Part shown: positions 52,175 to 64,000 of the stretch, one piece after another
How the letters are laid out: the number at the start of each line of letters is the position of its first letter
How positions within the stretch are numbered: position 1 is the first letter of the stretch
Assembly (NCBI GenBank): GCA_947044365.1
Contig: OX345639.1
Span: 3,064,001 to 3,128,000, forward strand
Length of the DNA: 64,000 bases
Reading direction: 5' to 3'
Origin: Petrosia ficiformis
Taxonomy: Eukaryota > Porifera > Demospongiae > Haplosclerida > Petrosiidae
The notes under the pieces: model-generated
Seen by the model: only the letters and a program-made list of their open reading frames with translations
Databases searched by the model: none
What the model was told of the DNA's origin: nothing
Translations under genes and position numbers: made by a program

Positions 52175-53836
52175 ATATAATTTAACATAAAGTAATAGTT
52201 ACGTCAGTAGTTAATTATACATAATTAAAAGATAACTCAATAAAAATAATTGTTATTTAGAAACATATTGCATAATTATTATCACAAAATAGTATTGTAT
52301 ACACTACTATTTATTTTGTGATAATTATTTTTCACAGGCTATCTAGTATCTATACTTGACAGGGTGCATAGCTGCACAGGCCAGGAGCGTGCACACTGCA
52401 CAGCGCACGTGCAGGAATGTTCTAATTAATTTTTTTCAGCCAATTAGAGATTTCACTGCTTCAGTAATTAATTTAATATCAATAGGTTTCTGCCTTCTTT
52501 CTTATTCCTGATAGTTCTAATTTCTTCTAAAGCAGTTGTTCTACAGTAAATTATCAAATGTACTGTCTTACAACAAATCTGTTGATGTGTTTCAAAGCTG
52601 GAGTCACTATTAGCTACGTATGTAGCAACACTTTTTCATCTATCATATGACAGATCTGGCATCTGATAAAAACTATCAGTTGGTATCGATGAATTTGGAA
52701 TGATCTAATTATTTGCTAACTTGTTACACTGAACAGTCACATCATTATTGACGGTAGCTAATAACACAGCCGGGCTATATTATTATGATTGACTCTTATT
52801 CAAAAAACATCCAATACATTTAGCACACTGCAGTGAGTTTACGTGCTAAAGACATGTCTCTCAGTCATGCAATACAGTACTCTCTCCAACATAAAAAGTG
52901 TATATATAATTTATATATATTATAATAATATATATATATAATATATACGTTTTATAAATAATAGCTATAATATTATACAGTAATGATGAAAAGAATTCAT
53001 CTGTCCACCGTCACATGATCTCTATATCTAACGAGGAGCTTATCATGTACTTAAAACTTGTACACAGATTGGTGGACTATGAAGCTTTCCAATATTAAAG
53101 CAGACATCAGTTCTAGATTTTTAATTAACTGTTGTTGAATCTGTTTTGACAAATTATACATCAATTCCACTGTCCGACTTTCTAACTAAAGATACTGTAA
53201 CTTGACTTGAACAATGCAAGATATATCTTTATACTGATAAGTATAATGATAGGCTTTCTATCAGTCATGTCTTCAGCCTGAGTATGTTGTATATAGACCT
53301 GGATTGTGAAGCCTTCCCATACTGAAGCAGACAGTTCACTGACATGACCATCTTGACTCAGTTTTGTACATGATCTCCATTTGCAATCATTAACAGCTCA
53401 GTTACACCAGCTTAATAGCCACTGAGTCCTCTGTTGCTGTTCGTCCTCCAATCACTCAACCGTCTTTCTAACATTGACAAGGCTTGAACTATGCATGCAA
53501 AGTATACATCTCTCTCTGTATACTAAGTACTGAATGGCCATTACTACTATATAGCTCTCACTTTAAATTTCAGTTGTGTGTAGTCTTGAAAACGATATCC
53601 TATCTCTTAGCAAAACAGCTTCGAGCTCATTGAAAGTATCTTGCAAGGGGCAGCAAGGCTATGTGACCCACAATGCAGTAAAACTGTTACTACCAAACTA
53701 AAAGTAACACCAGCCTCAAAATACATCACAAGATTCGCTGTGAGACGATACATCTGATGCTACAAGTTCTATCTGCAGTAGAATAACAGCTTTAGAGTTA
53801 TCAGGAAGAAAAGAAAAGGCAAAAAAAAAAAACAAA

Positions 53837-53926
53837 GGCGGGAAAAGAACAATGGAAATTTTTCTGTGAATTTGATTGGCTAAAAGGATTGGAAAAAAAG
53901 GCGGGAAAATTTAGTATAAAAAAGCA
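53837..53926 (+). promoter_or_regulatory. Promoter-like block in the fold-back arm (mirrored at about 50099-50189)
   Basis: Two copies of GGCGGGAAA, matching the E2F-type consensus (TTTCCCGCC on the other strand), stand at 53837-53845 and 53900-53908. A TATA box (TATAAA) is at 53915-53920. The arrangement points outward, toward the tandem motifs and the splice-like signals downstream. Confidence 0.5.
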
Positions 53927-54570
53927 GTGCATCTCAAGCATGCGACATTCGGGCCTGAACGGCCGAAGAGGACGAGACCAAGAAGAAGTGGATCAAGACT
54001 GCGCAAGACCAAGAAGAAGTGGATAGATGGATCAAGAAGGGGATCAAGAGTGCAAGACCAAGAAGAAGTGTGGAAGATTCAAGAAAGAAGACCCAAGAAC
54101 CATTCACTATACCGATGCCCAGGTTAGGGACGCCGAAGGTCTCTTCAAGTCAAACCATTCACTATACCGATGCCCAGGTTGGGGACGCCGAAGGTCTCTC
54201 AAGTCACTATGGATCATAATACTACAACCACAGGTCAATCTTTCCATTCGTGTGTCACTATAATAATTATATGTGAAATATATACTGTTTAATTTGCATA
54301 CTGTTTTTCTCTCTATATACAGGTACTCTACCTATCCATCTATCCATTCTCTTCTCTTTTAAAAGGTGAGTTTTCTTTCCGTGTCTTTCTCTTTTCTACT
54401 CTATTTTTTCCATTCTTTGTTAATTTGTTTGAACAGTTGATTTACTACTTTTCCTCCCACACAGGTCTGTTTCTGTGACTTGCTGCAGCTTTTGTGCTCC
54501 TCACTTGGAATTCGTGTACTCATTTGTCCTCCATTCCTACAACCAGGGTTGGCTAGCCACCCAAAAAAAA

Positions 54571-54608
<38 letters not shown>

Positions 54609-55114
54609 TGGTGGCTAGTCCAGCCCTGGTTGTAGGAATGCAGGACAATGAGTATACCGATGCCCAGGTTGGGGACGCCGGAGGTCTCTTCGAGTCACTA
54701 GATCCAGCCCCGTGTGGGGCAGTTCCAGCCTACTTCCAGCCTACTTCATCCAGTGCTCCAGTTCCAGTCTTCCTGATCCAGTGCTCCAGTTCCAGTCTAC
54801 CTCATCCAGTGCTTCAGATCCAGTGCTGCAGTTCCAGTCTACCTCATCCAGTGCTGCACTTCCAATCTACCTCATCCATTGCTCTGGTTCCAGTCTACTT
54901 CATCCAATGCTTCAGATCCATTGCTCTGGTTCCAGTCTACCTCATCCAGTGTTCCAGTTCCAGTCTACCTCATCCTGTCTCCAATTCCACTTTACCTCAT
55001 TCAGTACTCCAGTCCAGAAGATTTTATATAGTTTATTTCTGTTTTTGTACATTTGTTTTCACATTTAAAAAAAAAAACAATAATATACACCCCTTTTTAA
55101 AATTTTTAATGTAA
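53927..55114 (+). other. Possible transcription unit in the fold-back arm, low coding confidence
   Basis: Downstream of the TATA block is a basic open frame from a GTG (HLKHATFGPERPKRTRPRRS and on), then a 54-bp unit in two tandem copies (54098-54205) containing TATACCGATGCCCAGGTT, and a third copy at 54652 in a 168-aa frame (54608-55114). In frame the unit reads YTDAQVGDAEGLFKS. GTGAGT at 54366 and CACACAG ending at 54464 bracket a 99-bp intron-like piece. The 168-aa frame (SSSLPHPVLQ repeats) is largely translation of the 27-bp tandem repeat. The mirrored copy lies on the minus strand at 48911-50099. Confidence 0.35.
54530..54642. repeat. Small nested inverted repeat with A12-T33 core
   Basis: CCTACAACCAGGGTTGGCTA at the left faces TAGTCCAGCCCTGGTTGTAG at the right around the homopolymer core. 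It looks like a short MITE or hairpin nested inside each arm (mirrored near 49385-49492). Confidence 0.8.
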
Positions 55115-55594
55115 TATTTTATTTATTATACACTATTAATTTTGTCTTAAGTACTATTGTCACTCAGTTCCAGTCTATATACCTCATTCAGTGCTCTGGT
55201 TCCAACTACATCCAGTGTTCCAGTTGCAGTCTACCTCATCCTGCAGTAGTCTTTCTTGTGAACAATCATATACACCACTATTTTTTATCATACACTATTT
55301 GTCTTTATTATTATACAATATTGACTTGATTCAGGCTTTACACAATGAAAAAAATTTGGAAATGTTTTATTGCATTTTAAAATATTATATTTGAGAACAG
55401 TTTTCTTTTTAAAAAAATGTTTAATTTTGACACTAATCCCCATAAAAATAATAGAACATACACTTATATAATAATTATTATAAAAAGGAAATTAATAATT
55501 ATTGTTATTATTAATTATTCTTCTTATCTTGTTGCTTGTGTTATTGTTTCCACATCTCAAGTTAGTAATTTAAGTATAAAATAGTATATTATAA

Positions 55595-58500
55595 TTATTT
55601 ACAATTCCTCTTATGTTTCTGGCTTTCATAAAGGTCCCTAAGAGTTGATAGAAGTCTAGATCCATTTAATTCTTGAACTAGCTTGTCGTTACTTTCATCA
55701 ATGAGTCCCAAAAACTCAAACTTGTACGAAACTGTAAATAACAATATTTTCTGATGGAATGAAGTTCGAGCTTGACAGAGAACAGTGAAATGATCCAGTG
55801 TGGAATCTTCAAATAGAAAAACAGTAAGTTTACTTTTAGAAAATCCAAACATAACTCCATTAGTACAAGCTACAAACACACACTTCCTGCTGCAACCACT
55901 TGACGTGACAGAAGGAAGATTGATAGATAAACTAGCAGCAGTAGTATTAGCAGCTGTTTCAGCATTAATATATTTTGCACACTCCTGACTACAAACACGA
56001 GTGATGGAGATCTCATCATCAATCATCACTCTAAGAGATGTTTCGGGTTTGAAGCACACGCAACAAACATTCAAACAATAGGAGCACGGGACATTACACT
56101 TGACATCACATACAACATCAATCCTATAAAGTATGAGATGATAATAATAATACTGACACATAATGTGTATGACAATACTGTACATCTATGCAACTTAAAT
56201 TCATTGTAAGAGGATAATTGTACAAAGCAACCATATGTTATGTGCATCATTAGTGACTTACCCACTTGTGACCCAATACACAAAATGACTAATTTGACGA
56301 AAGCCAGCATTAGTTACAGCTGTAGCAATGTATGCACTAACATGTTCTTTAGCTTTAGATATTTCCTCAATCTGCAAGAATAGTTCTGTTCTTTCTTTGC
56401 TATACTGTAATGGTTCCATGATAGACAGGTCATCTGCAGACAAATGATAGCCCATCCAAATGTTGCAGTTGTTTGTCTCAATACGAAGAAAGGCAATGAG
56501 TTGTAATAATTCATCTGAGTTGGCAGATGGCATGACTTTCATGAGAAAGAAGTCATTTAAAGTATCTTCATGATCAAAGAAATGTAAGAGAACTTTAAAT
56601 TTATCTGATGAACGTATAATATCGTTAAAAGTCCCTATTCGCTTGATGTCATGAAATGGTGGTGGCAAAAAGTTGACAGAAACGCTTCTATCTTCAGAAC
56701 CAAAAGAAGCATCAGCAAGAGCTTGAGAAAGTATCTGTAATTCCTTACTACCCCATGTAGAAGATTTAGAAGAAAGTCGATTGCTTGGAGCATGTAAAGC
56801 TCTGCTCATCTGAGAAGAAGCAAGTGACTTGAACTCGTTTGAAAGACCATTTGGAAACAAAAGGAAACGTTTCAATGCAGAAGGAATAACAAATGTTTTA
56901 CCACTGGGAATAACTCTGCATTCTTGGGGAATAAACTTGAAACATCTTTTGTTAGCTGCTGCTATGATATTGATATCACCAATACTACACAATACATAAT
57001 CAGCTTGTCCAGCAGGGGAAGTTTTGCCATCATGAAGAGCAAGGAAAGGCATTGATCCTATTCCTTTGGAAAAAATGATTTTCATGAAAAAAGGAGATAA
57101 ATCCAACTCTGACATGAAATGAGTAGGTGTGACAAACATAGCAATACCTGGTTTATGTCCGTCAATCTCACATACTTTCTTTTTGGTTAACAAAATTTTT
57201 CGACAATCTTTAAACAAACCATATAGCTGAGATGTGTTTCCATACAAATTCATACAACCATTTGAAGCAACAACCATTACACGAAAGATCATACTGAGGC
57301 AAAAACGATAGAGCCAATCCTCTTGAACTCCAGGATGACCTAAAAGATGAAGCGTAACCTCCTCAGGAGTGGACTGGGACGGTCGCTCAGGATCATTGTG
57401 AAGTTGATTGAAAAAATGCATTTTGAATGGATTTTCCAAGCAACTGAAGATATCTTCACACTTAGCACAGAGCATGTAAAAAGTAATTTGACTAGGACCC
57501 TGAAGGTATCCAAACCTTTTCCACGAGGCATCAAAAATCTTCATAGATTGTGGGGTGTTATCAGAATCAACAAAACTACGAAGCAATGACTCTGGCCATA
57601 TGTGGCTGCGAATGATTTTCTCGTCATCAGCACATTTGCGTTTACAAAGTAGACATCGAACAAGTGGTTTATTAGGAATATTATATATCAGATCCATCAT
57701 TGTCAGATCAAGATGTATCAGTGAAGGATCACCTTCCTTACAGAGTCCTTCATCATAAGCAACTCCAAGACAGCCTACAGCTTGCTTTGCATCGTCTGAA
57801 CAAATTGTGAAGTTTATGCGAGCATCCAAACGTTTCTCTCTGTATTGTTGAAATGATGCTTGACCTAATACTTTCATTATCTGACTTCTTGTTGATGGGT
57901 CTTCCGTTATTTTGAGCAGCGACTGTAATGTTGGTATTGCTGTGCTCCACTTTTCTAATCTCATATTACCAACTGCCAACAATAAATTCTCAGGAATATC
58001 TATAGCAAAGAAATAGGGAGAGAGACAGAGAGTGAACAGTTGCAGTTATAATGATACATGTCACATCTTTTCTGTACTATGAAACTTGAAAGTTGACACA
58101 GCATTTCAGCGAGGTGGCCATTTTATTTGGGACACTTTCCTAACTAGTCTTGTCCCCAGCCACACCCACTACATGTCTGGTATCACAAGCTAATATTTTG
58201 GGACATGATGACATCTTCATCATGTGGTCGAGGTGTGTGTATGTAATAGCAGATATTTGTACTTTTAACATTTTAACTGTACTATCTACAAGTCTTAGCA
58301 TAACCTCCAAACCATCATACACAAGCAGCAACAAACCAAATCACAACGACTTACCACTGATGGTTGGTGGAGACACACAAGACATCTTGTTTGGCCATGG
58401 ACAATATATAACACACACTACTCCATGACTCACTAACAAAGGATTAAATGACAGGAGCTGGAAATGAGAAGATATTCACCCACAATGGTAGATGCTTTTG

Positions 58501-61500
58501 CACATGATGCTTTAACATGAGTTTGAATCACATGACATTGTGTTAAATATGCAATTAATTGAGCTATCTGGCAATTTGATGGGTAATCCAGCATTCCGGA
58601 ATCAATGTCATTTTGTTCCAAAATTATAGCATGTGATGTAGTAGGTATGGCTGGGGATAAGACTAATTCCCAACAGTATATTATAGTCTCCTTCCCATCC
58701 TGTCACATCCTTAAGAAAGGTAGAGGAAGCCAATTGGACATTTTTGGCAGGGGAAGCCATGATCACATGATAGGAAGAGACAATTAACGATCAAAATGTA
58801 TGGTTTGCCAGCTAGCTAGCAAACCATACATCCTGATCATTTATATAACTTGTTCAAAACAATGCACAAGTCATATTGATTGTAAAATTGTATTTAAGCA
58901 ATTCATTGCTGGTTTAAACAAGCATCAACAAGGTTTTTGGTGAACAATGTTTGAGCATTTTGCTTTCATAGTGCTGGGATCATGTATAGTGGAATAAAAT
59001 AGCAGGTTATAAAATTAGAGCACAAACCAATGACAATGATATCATAATGCAGTGACTTTCTTTTTGCCAACTATAATGAGTTGTGTTAGCAAGGATGGCT
59101 AATGGCTAATTTGCTACCAATCAGTGAACTTCACCAAAACACTCAAATATAATACATGTAGGTGATCCCCAGCATGCCAAAAAAATGACCTTGAATGCCA
59201 AACTGTTTTTTGCTAAGGGATGTGACAGGATAGGAAAAAAGTGTATTGAAGATGCGTACATAATAAAACTATAAATAAAACGATCAACCACCCTAACTTA
59301 CTTGTATTGTTTACAGCATCGATACCTAAAGCATGTAAAGAGAAATATGTCTCTTCATGAAATCTCTCACTATAAGCTTGCAATATGGTGATTAATTCAG
59401 TATGACCACTCAGCAGATCATCCTTGACACCAGGTGAATACACTAGTCTCTCTAACAACTGAAAGGTTACTCGTAAAAGAGACTCATCTTCATGATTTTG
59501 GCAGGTCAAGCTCAGCAATCCTAACATGTTCTTCTTCAGAAAATTCTGGATATTGGATTGACATTTAGCAAGTTTGATACAAAACTTGAAGAGGTATAGC
59601 AGAGAATGGCTGGAGGTCAGAGTGAATATGGGCCAAAGATGTGCCATACCACTTTCCTCTTCAACAGCATGAGAAATTAGACCAAACAGATACACAAGCT
59701 CTTCATCATTTAGTTCATATTGTTCAGGTTTTATAGAGTCTTTCTGGACAGCACATTGTGTACACTTAACCCACATTTTGAAGCTGGAACGATTGGTAGT
59801 ATAGTAACTTAAAGTAGACTTGAAACGAAGCAGGTAACCTTGGAAACCATCAACGTGTGCACATACAGCAATAATGAAGGCACATAAATCACTCAATTGC
59901 ATCTTAAACTGAAAGAAAAGTCAAAAAAGGGACCCATAATCAAATATCATATCACTGCTACTACTTTAATATAGTCTCAGACAAATTTATATATAAATAT
60001 AAAATTATATATATTACATACATATGTATAATATATACATAGGTATATGTTATAATACCTACTTGTGCTATAACAGATTTATAATCACCTCGCCCTCGAG
60101 CCTACAGCCCTCATGCTCAGTGATTATAAAACTGATATAGCACTTGTAGGTGTGTTATAACATATATATACATATATTATTAATATTATATATAATTATA
60201 CATACAGCATATATAATGCATGTTAAAGGCTCCAACTAAGTCATATTACATGTATGAATATCTACTATATGATGTAGCTAACACTCTAATTTAAATGTAT
60301 GATATCTGACAACACTCACAATAGGCAAACTCAATCAAAAGAAAATAAATTGTTTTAATTATAACCAAGATATGCACAATGCAGTAATGAACCTGTGGTA
60401 AATCTGCATAGAGTTCGTGAACTGAGAGAGCATGTACCATTCCATCCAAACACTGGGCAAATCCAGTCTCTCCAAGAGTAATACAAAATGTTTCAGAATG
60501 CTGGCAAATATATTGACAGATCAGAAGGATGTATTCCAGACGCACTAAAGTTGTTGCTGGTACTTTAGTATCCAAAACTCCTTTAAAATAAGTTAAAAGA
60601 AAAGAAATGGTGTAATCAACTAGTATCGTTTTAGTTTGACAATAGTGACCCTTATAGTTATATTATGTCTAGTTTCTCAAACTTTCGATTTAATTAACAA
60701 GTATATGGGCTTACTAAAATGGTTTTAGTTTTAGTTAATTAACTAAAAGTGCCTACTTTTGGCCAATTTCCATTTTAGTTAGTTTATAATTATTGTAGTA
60801 GACTTAGTTATATTTAATTAACTAAAAGTCATAATGCCTTACTAAAAGGGGTTTTAGTTATAGTTATAGTACTACAATCAAACTAATAAGAAAGTATTAA
60901 AGGAAATAAATGAGGGCTGGTCACATGATTGAGGCTAGTCACATGATTGCTCATTTTGCTGCTGTGACACTAGTAATGACACACTTACTTAAGCAACACA
61001 TGTCAACAAATGCCGTCAGAGTGACAAAGAAACTTGCTATTTCTTTTGTAGATGATATGAATGCCCTAACTCCTTCTTGACTGAGTAAAATGTAGTTAAG
61101 TAGCTCCAACAGCTCTGCTGAAAGGCGATCCTTCAATGCTATACCATCCATATTGATTAGACCTGTTTCTTGAAAATGCTCTTTAAACTCATCATCTAGA
61201 TCATCATTATCTATAGACAACACTGCTTTCATGGAGGCGACCACATAACACAACCAAAATTCAATCTCTTTAGCTACTAGAGGCACATCATCAATCTCCT
61301 TATCTAAAGAGAGTGAAATAGGAAAATAAACGACACTAAGTTAATCGCTAAAATAAAGCTACAATCTGTAACTGTAAGTCCTTTTTAAATTATAAACTTT
61401 TAACACAATTCCTTTTTTTTTCAGTACAACTAACGTACATCTTCAAACATTACAAAGATAAAGGTATAACAGTTCATATTAATATAAAAATCTCAACACT

Positions 61501-63713
61501 ATTGTCAATATCTAGATACATCTATGACCTCCTACAAAAGCATTATACTTACCTGGTGATACAGTTGTTAAACAGTTGGGAAATACAGCAAGAAACTTGG
61601 CAACAATAGTATCATCAGATTTCACATGACTAAGTATGGTACCAACCAACTGATTGATTTGATCACTGTTGTCAGTATATGATAACAAACCACATAAAGT
61701 GGAGAGGGAGCTACTCTCTCTAACTAATGTCAAACAGCTATCGGGATTGGATTCAAGAAGGGTCAGCAGTACTTGCATTAATTCACTAAAAGTAAAGGTA
61801 ATGTATGAGCCAACTGGTGAGATAATTGATATTTTCCCTCCTTTAGCAGCTTGAGTAAGACCTTTTAAAATAGTTCTTATATCGGAGTCTTGGAGAGTCA
61901 AGAGTTTAGAATATTTCTTGTCAGTTGAAAAGTGTGATGCTAAAACTTTAGCAGGAAATCTGTAATCAAATTCTTCAAGAACACACAATGGTTTTAGGAC
62001 AGCAGAGTTGACAATGGAAAAAGATGAATCTCTGAGCTCCAAAATACAGTTTGTTAAAATGGCTAAGCATACATACATAAACCAAGAGGTACCCTAAAGG
62101 AAAATATAACACCACCATTATCTATGATACGCAACAACGCATTTATTCTATTAACCTTGTCAAAAGTTGGGGTGAGTGTCAATACTTCAATTTCATCCAT
62201 CATCAGGTGTAATATGCCACTCTGAAGTAGTAATTTTTGAGCAAAAGCATATGAATGGCTCATCAAATGATAAAAAACATGGAAGACTGGAAGAGGGTGA
62301 GTTGGAGTTATCTTTATAAATCTGATTTTCTTGCTTTTCAGCAGTCCTATCAACAAGAAAGTGCAATAACACTGTATATTGTAACATATATTCAATATCA
62401 CATACCAGTGAACATCCAATGAGTGTAATGACACATGATCACAAGACACTCTTTAATATCCTCAGAGCAGTCCAAGAGCACTGCAGAAACTTGATCCTCT
62501 CCCATCAGTGAAAGTAGCCGCAGTAAACTCATAACCAGTCCCATTTTAACTTTCAGCTCCTGTTTGTAAATGGATGCGATGCTTCGAACATTTGGGCTTT
62601 GTAGAGAGATTGTAATGCTCTTGATGAAAACCTTGAAGAGTGACGGGAAATCATCACGAAAGTAGTCTAATTCCCGATCTTCATTTGATCCTATATTAAA
62701 AAAAAGGCATACTACTAATCATCAAACAAGATAGCAAACTTGTACCTGCTGTAATATTACTGGCAGATACTATAATAGTCTCAGCAGTGGAAGCAGCTTC
62801 AATTTTAATCGTGTCATTGGCACCAGCAAAAGAAAGCTCCTCTAGTTTTGATAACACTTCGGAATGCTCATTACAAACCAGAACAGCATGTTGGTGATAT
62901 GAACACAGACTTGCTAGGAGTTTCATTATGCTGGATTGAAGATCTGATGGTTCACAATGGAGAAGTTTCTGAAGTAGCACTAAGAAATCAGTCTCCATGA
63001 GCAGTTTCCTGTTGTTTGGATGCCTTGAGAGATAATTAAGACATATGAGCAAGTCTGATGCTTCATAGATATTGGGAAGACCACCACGTTGATCAATTAT
63101 CGAGACTTCAAAATGGCCTGTCTCCAAACATGCCTGTAGGCCTCTCCTCAAGTTTAAAAACTCATCAGAAGTCAATAAAAAAAAAGAAAGATAGTTGTTA
63201 GTGAGTCTTTTGTAATCAAACAGAATGGCTAGTGCTGTCTTCGCCAAGAGAGATACGTTAATGTTAGGGAGACTAACATAATGCGGTAAAACATGGTGAA
63301 GGGAAAATTGCAGTGCTTGCTCCTGTGCAACATCTGACGAGTGAATAAAACAGTTGAATAAAATACTGAGGAGACATCCAGCAATAACAATATTAGTCTA
63401 TAAAAAAGATACAACTATGTAATTATACAATAAAATGTCTTACATGTAAGTTCAATATTAATTTTAATGAACAAAAGCAATTGTTTACTGGGTCATGCAA
63501 TCTTTGAAAATGTAATTGAAATTACTTTAATCTCACTGACCTCGTTAAATTCTAAAAATATTTCCAGGCATCGTAGCTGATGAATTGCAGTATGAATAAA
63601 GCTGTTGTCTAGTAAAGGAGTGACTAGTCTTTCAGATGAGCAATTGTCAAGTATGTAATAAGCTAGCATTAATGGATCCTTAAGATTAATTGGTACACTA
63701 TCCATAACAGTAC
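55595..63713 (-). CDS. Large protein, 3' part: armadillo/HEAT-like N-terminal half, CxxC/SHIxPE motif, Cys-rich C-terminus
   Basis: Exons in transcription order: 63541-63713, 62746-63397, 62406-62690, 62156-62346, 61553-62093, 60989-61303, 60393-60580, 59302-59908, 56262-57999, 55595-56123; about 1740 residues, 5' end outside the window. All junction phases agree. The first about 950 residues are helical and leucine-rich like armadillo or HEAT arrays (LLICLNYLSRHPNNRKLLME, SSIMKLLASLCSYHQHAVLV, LLNYILLSQEGVRAF). Exon 56262-57999 opens with a TPR-like piece (LLAVGNMRLEKWSTAIPTLQ), then CLLCKRKC, RSHIWPESLL and LCAKCEDIFSCLENPF: a CxxC / SHIxPE / LCxxCE pattern seen in a family of bacterial and phage HNH-like proteins of unknown function. 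The C-terminus starts with CDVKCNVPCSYCLNVCCVC, probably zinc binding. I do not recognise a named family. Exon 62156-62346 has the least certain donor. Confidence 0.7.
58145..58665. repeat. MITE-like element with about 50-bp terminal inverted repeats
   Basis: TAGTCTTGTCCCCAGCCACA at the left; on the complement of the right end, TAGTCTTATCCCCAGCCATA, followed by matching CTACTACAT and ATTTTGG blocks. It lies in the intron 58000-59301 of the terminal gene. Confidence 0.85.
58797..58832. repeat. Perfect short palindrome
   Basis: TGTATGGTTTGCCAGCTAGC and its complement meet at GCTAGC: arms TGTATGGTTTGC / GCAAACCATACA with a CAGCTAGCTA centre. Same intron as the preceding element. Confidence 0.8.
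60050..60160. repeat. About 110-bp hairpin element
   Basis: TTATAATACCTACTTGTGCT..ATAACAGATTTATAATCAC faces GTGATTATAAAACTGATATA..GCACTTGTAGG..GTTATAA with few mismatches; the loop holds CCTCGCCCTCGAGCCTACAG, the most GC-rich piece nearby. AT repeats flank it. In the intron 59909-60392. Confidence 0.8.
60626..60880. repeat. Family C MITE copy
   Basis: CGTTTTAGTTTGACAATAGT at left; TTACTAAAAGGGGTTTTAGT and TAGTTATAGTACTAC at right; interior TTAACTAAAAGTGCCTAC. In the intron 60581-60988. Confidence 0.75.
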
Positions 63714-64000
63714 CTAAAAAAACAAAAACAAACAAACTAGTAAATGACATGTACATCATAATATACCAAGATTACACTGTTGTTGTTACATATGTACACA
63801 TTATATAGCCATGAATATTCTCTAAAAAAATAGCTTTACACATGCACACTCTCATGTACAGAGGCCTAGCCAGGAATTTGATAGAGGGGTTTCCTATGAG
63901 CGGTACGCATAGCCCCTGCGAAATTTTTGAAATTTAATTATTCATGAAGGGTGTGGTCTTATTTTGTTATTATATTATAATAATTATGTGTATGATAGTA
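63714..64000. other. Intron or upstream part of the terminal gene
   Basis: No exon recognised. A repeat-like phrase, GAGGCCTAGCCAGGAATTTG..GGGGTTTCCTATGAGCGG, lies near 63860-63905, and AAGGGTGTGGTC near 63948. Confidence 0.45.

Larger units (their letters stand above)
48505..55441. mobile_element. Giant fold-back (long inverted repeat) element, about 6.9 kb
   Basis: Two arms of about 3.4 kb face each other around a short unique centre (51979-52051). The outermost match is GGGGATTACTGTCAAAATTA at 48505 against the complement of the sequence ending TGACACTAATCCCC at 55441. Paired positions sum to 104025 from 48911 inward to about 50100, then 104026, 104028 and 104030, so the inner arms differ by three short indels in A/T tracts and I saw no substitution in the segments compared. 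The outer 400 bp are diverged. No transposase-like protein is encoded. Structure resembles Foldback-type elements (long arms with internal tandem repeats, no transposase). No clean target-site duplication seen. An assembly fold-back artefact cannot be excluded from sequence alone. Confidence 0.8.
52052..55441 (-). repeat. Right arm of the fold-back element
   Basis: Mirror image of the left arm. The A12-T33 tract (54563-54607) has exactly the same run lengths as the left arm. The outermost part (55115-55441) differs from the left by a 25-bp indel and several substitutions. Confidence 0.85.

Noticed and set aside
48505..55441. Polinton, piggyBac or hAT identity for the large inverted repeat
   Set aside because: No integrase, polymerase or transposase frame; the ends (GGGGATTA) are not flanked by a clear TTAA, 6-bp or 8-bp duplication.

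Overview
This is animal nuclear DNA: AT-rich, with intron-split genes (many introns only 50-150 bp) and dense small repeats. The gene set (a p53-family factor, a laminin chain, VPS52, SYF1/XAB2, an HSD17B7-type reductase), the very short introns and the tight packing suggest an early-branching, compact animal genome. A demosponge similar to Amphimedon is my best guess. That guess is inference; no species marker was identified.

Layout from left to right. 1-1716: upstream DNA with an inverted-repeat MITE. 1717-5737 (+): p53-family gene. 5738-7100: convergent spacer. 7101-17334 (-): laminin chain, 11 exons. 17673-20642 (-): HSD17B7-type reductase, 9 exons. 20741-22573 (+): REXO5-type exonuclease, one exon. 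22625-25602 (-): anhydro-N-acetylmuramate kinase (AnmK), 10 exons. 25696-32505 (+): VPS52, 22 exons. 32979-35915 (-): AK5-like adenylate kinase, 7 exons. 36040-40028 (+): condensation-domain-like protein, 6 exons. 40282-48349 (-): SYF1/XAB2, 24 exons. 48505-55441: a giant fold-back element with roughly 3.4 kb arms. 55595-63713 (-): 3' part of a large protein gene that runs off the window. Exon sets were joined by eye using GT/AG boundaries and homology. For all nine genes closed in the window the summed exon length is a multiple of three and leaves an open frame, which supports the models.

The genes do not form a pathway. They are mostly unrelated housekeeping and animal-specific genes in alternating divergent and convergent order. 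Three divergent pairs share 93-124 bp start-to-start spacers that carry GCCAC(A/G)CC-type boxes, which look like bidirectional promoters. At least four short repeat families (called here A to D) recur in the introns and spacers.

The most unusual items are: the fold-back element, whose inner arms differ only by three short indels in the parts I compared and which ends about 155 bp from the SYF1 start codon; the laminin chain with both a beta-type IV-B and a gamma/alpha-type IV-A domain; the p53 protein that seems to lack most zinc ligands; the intron-rich AnmK gene in an animal; the condensation-like protein whose catalytic histidines are replaced; and the terminal gene, which carries a bacterial-style CxxC/SHIxPE/LCxxCE motif.
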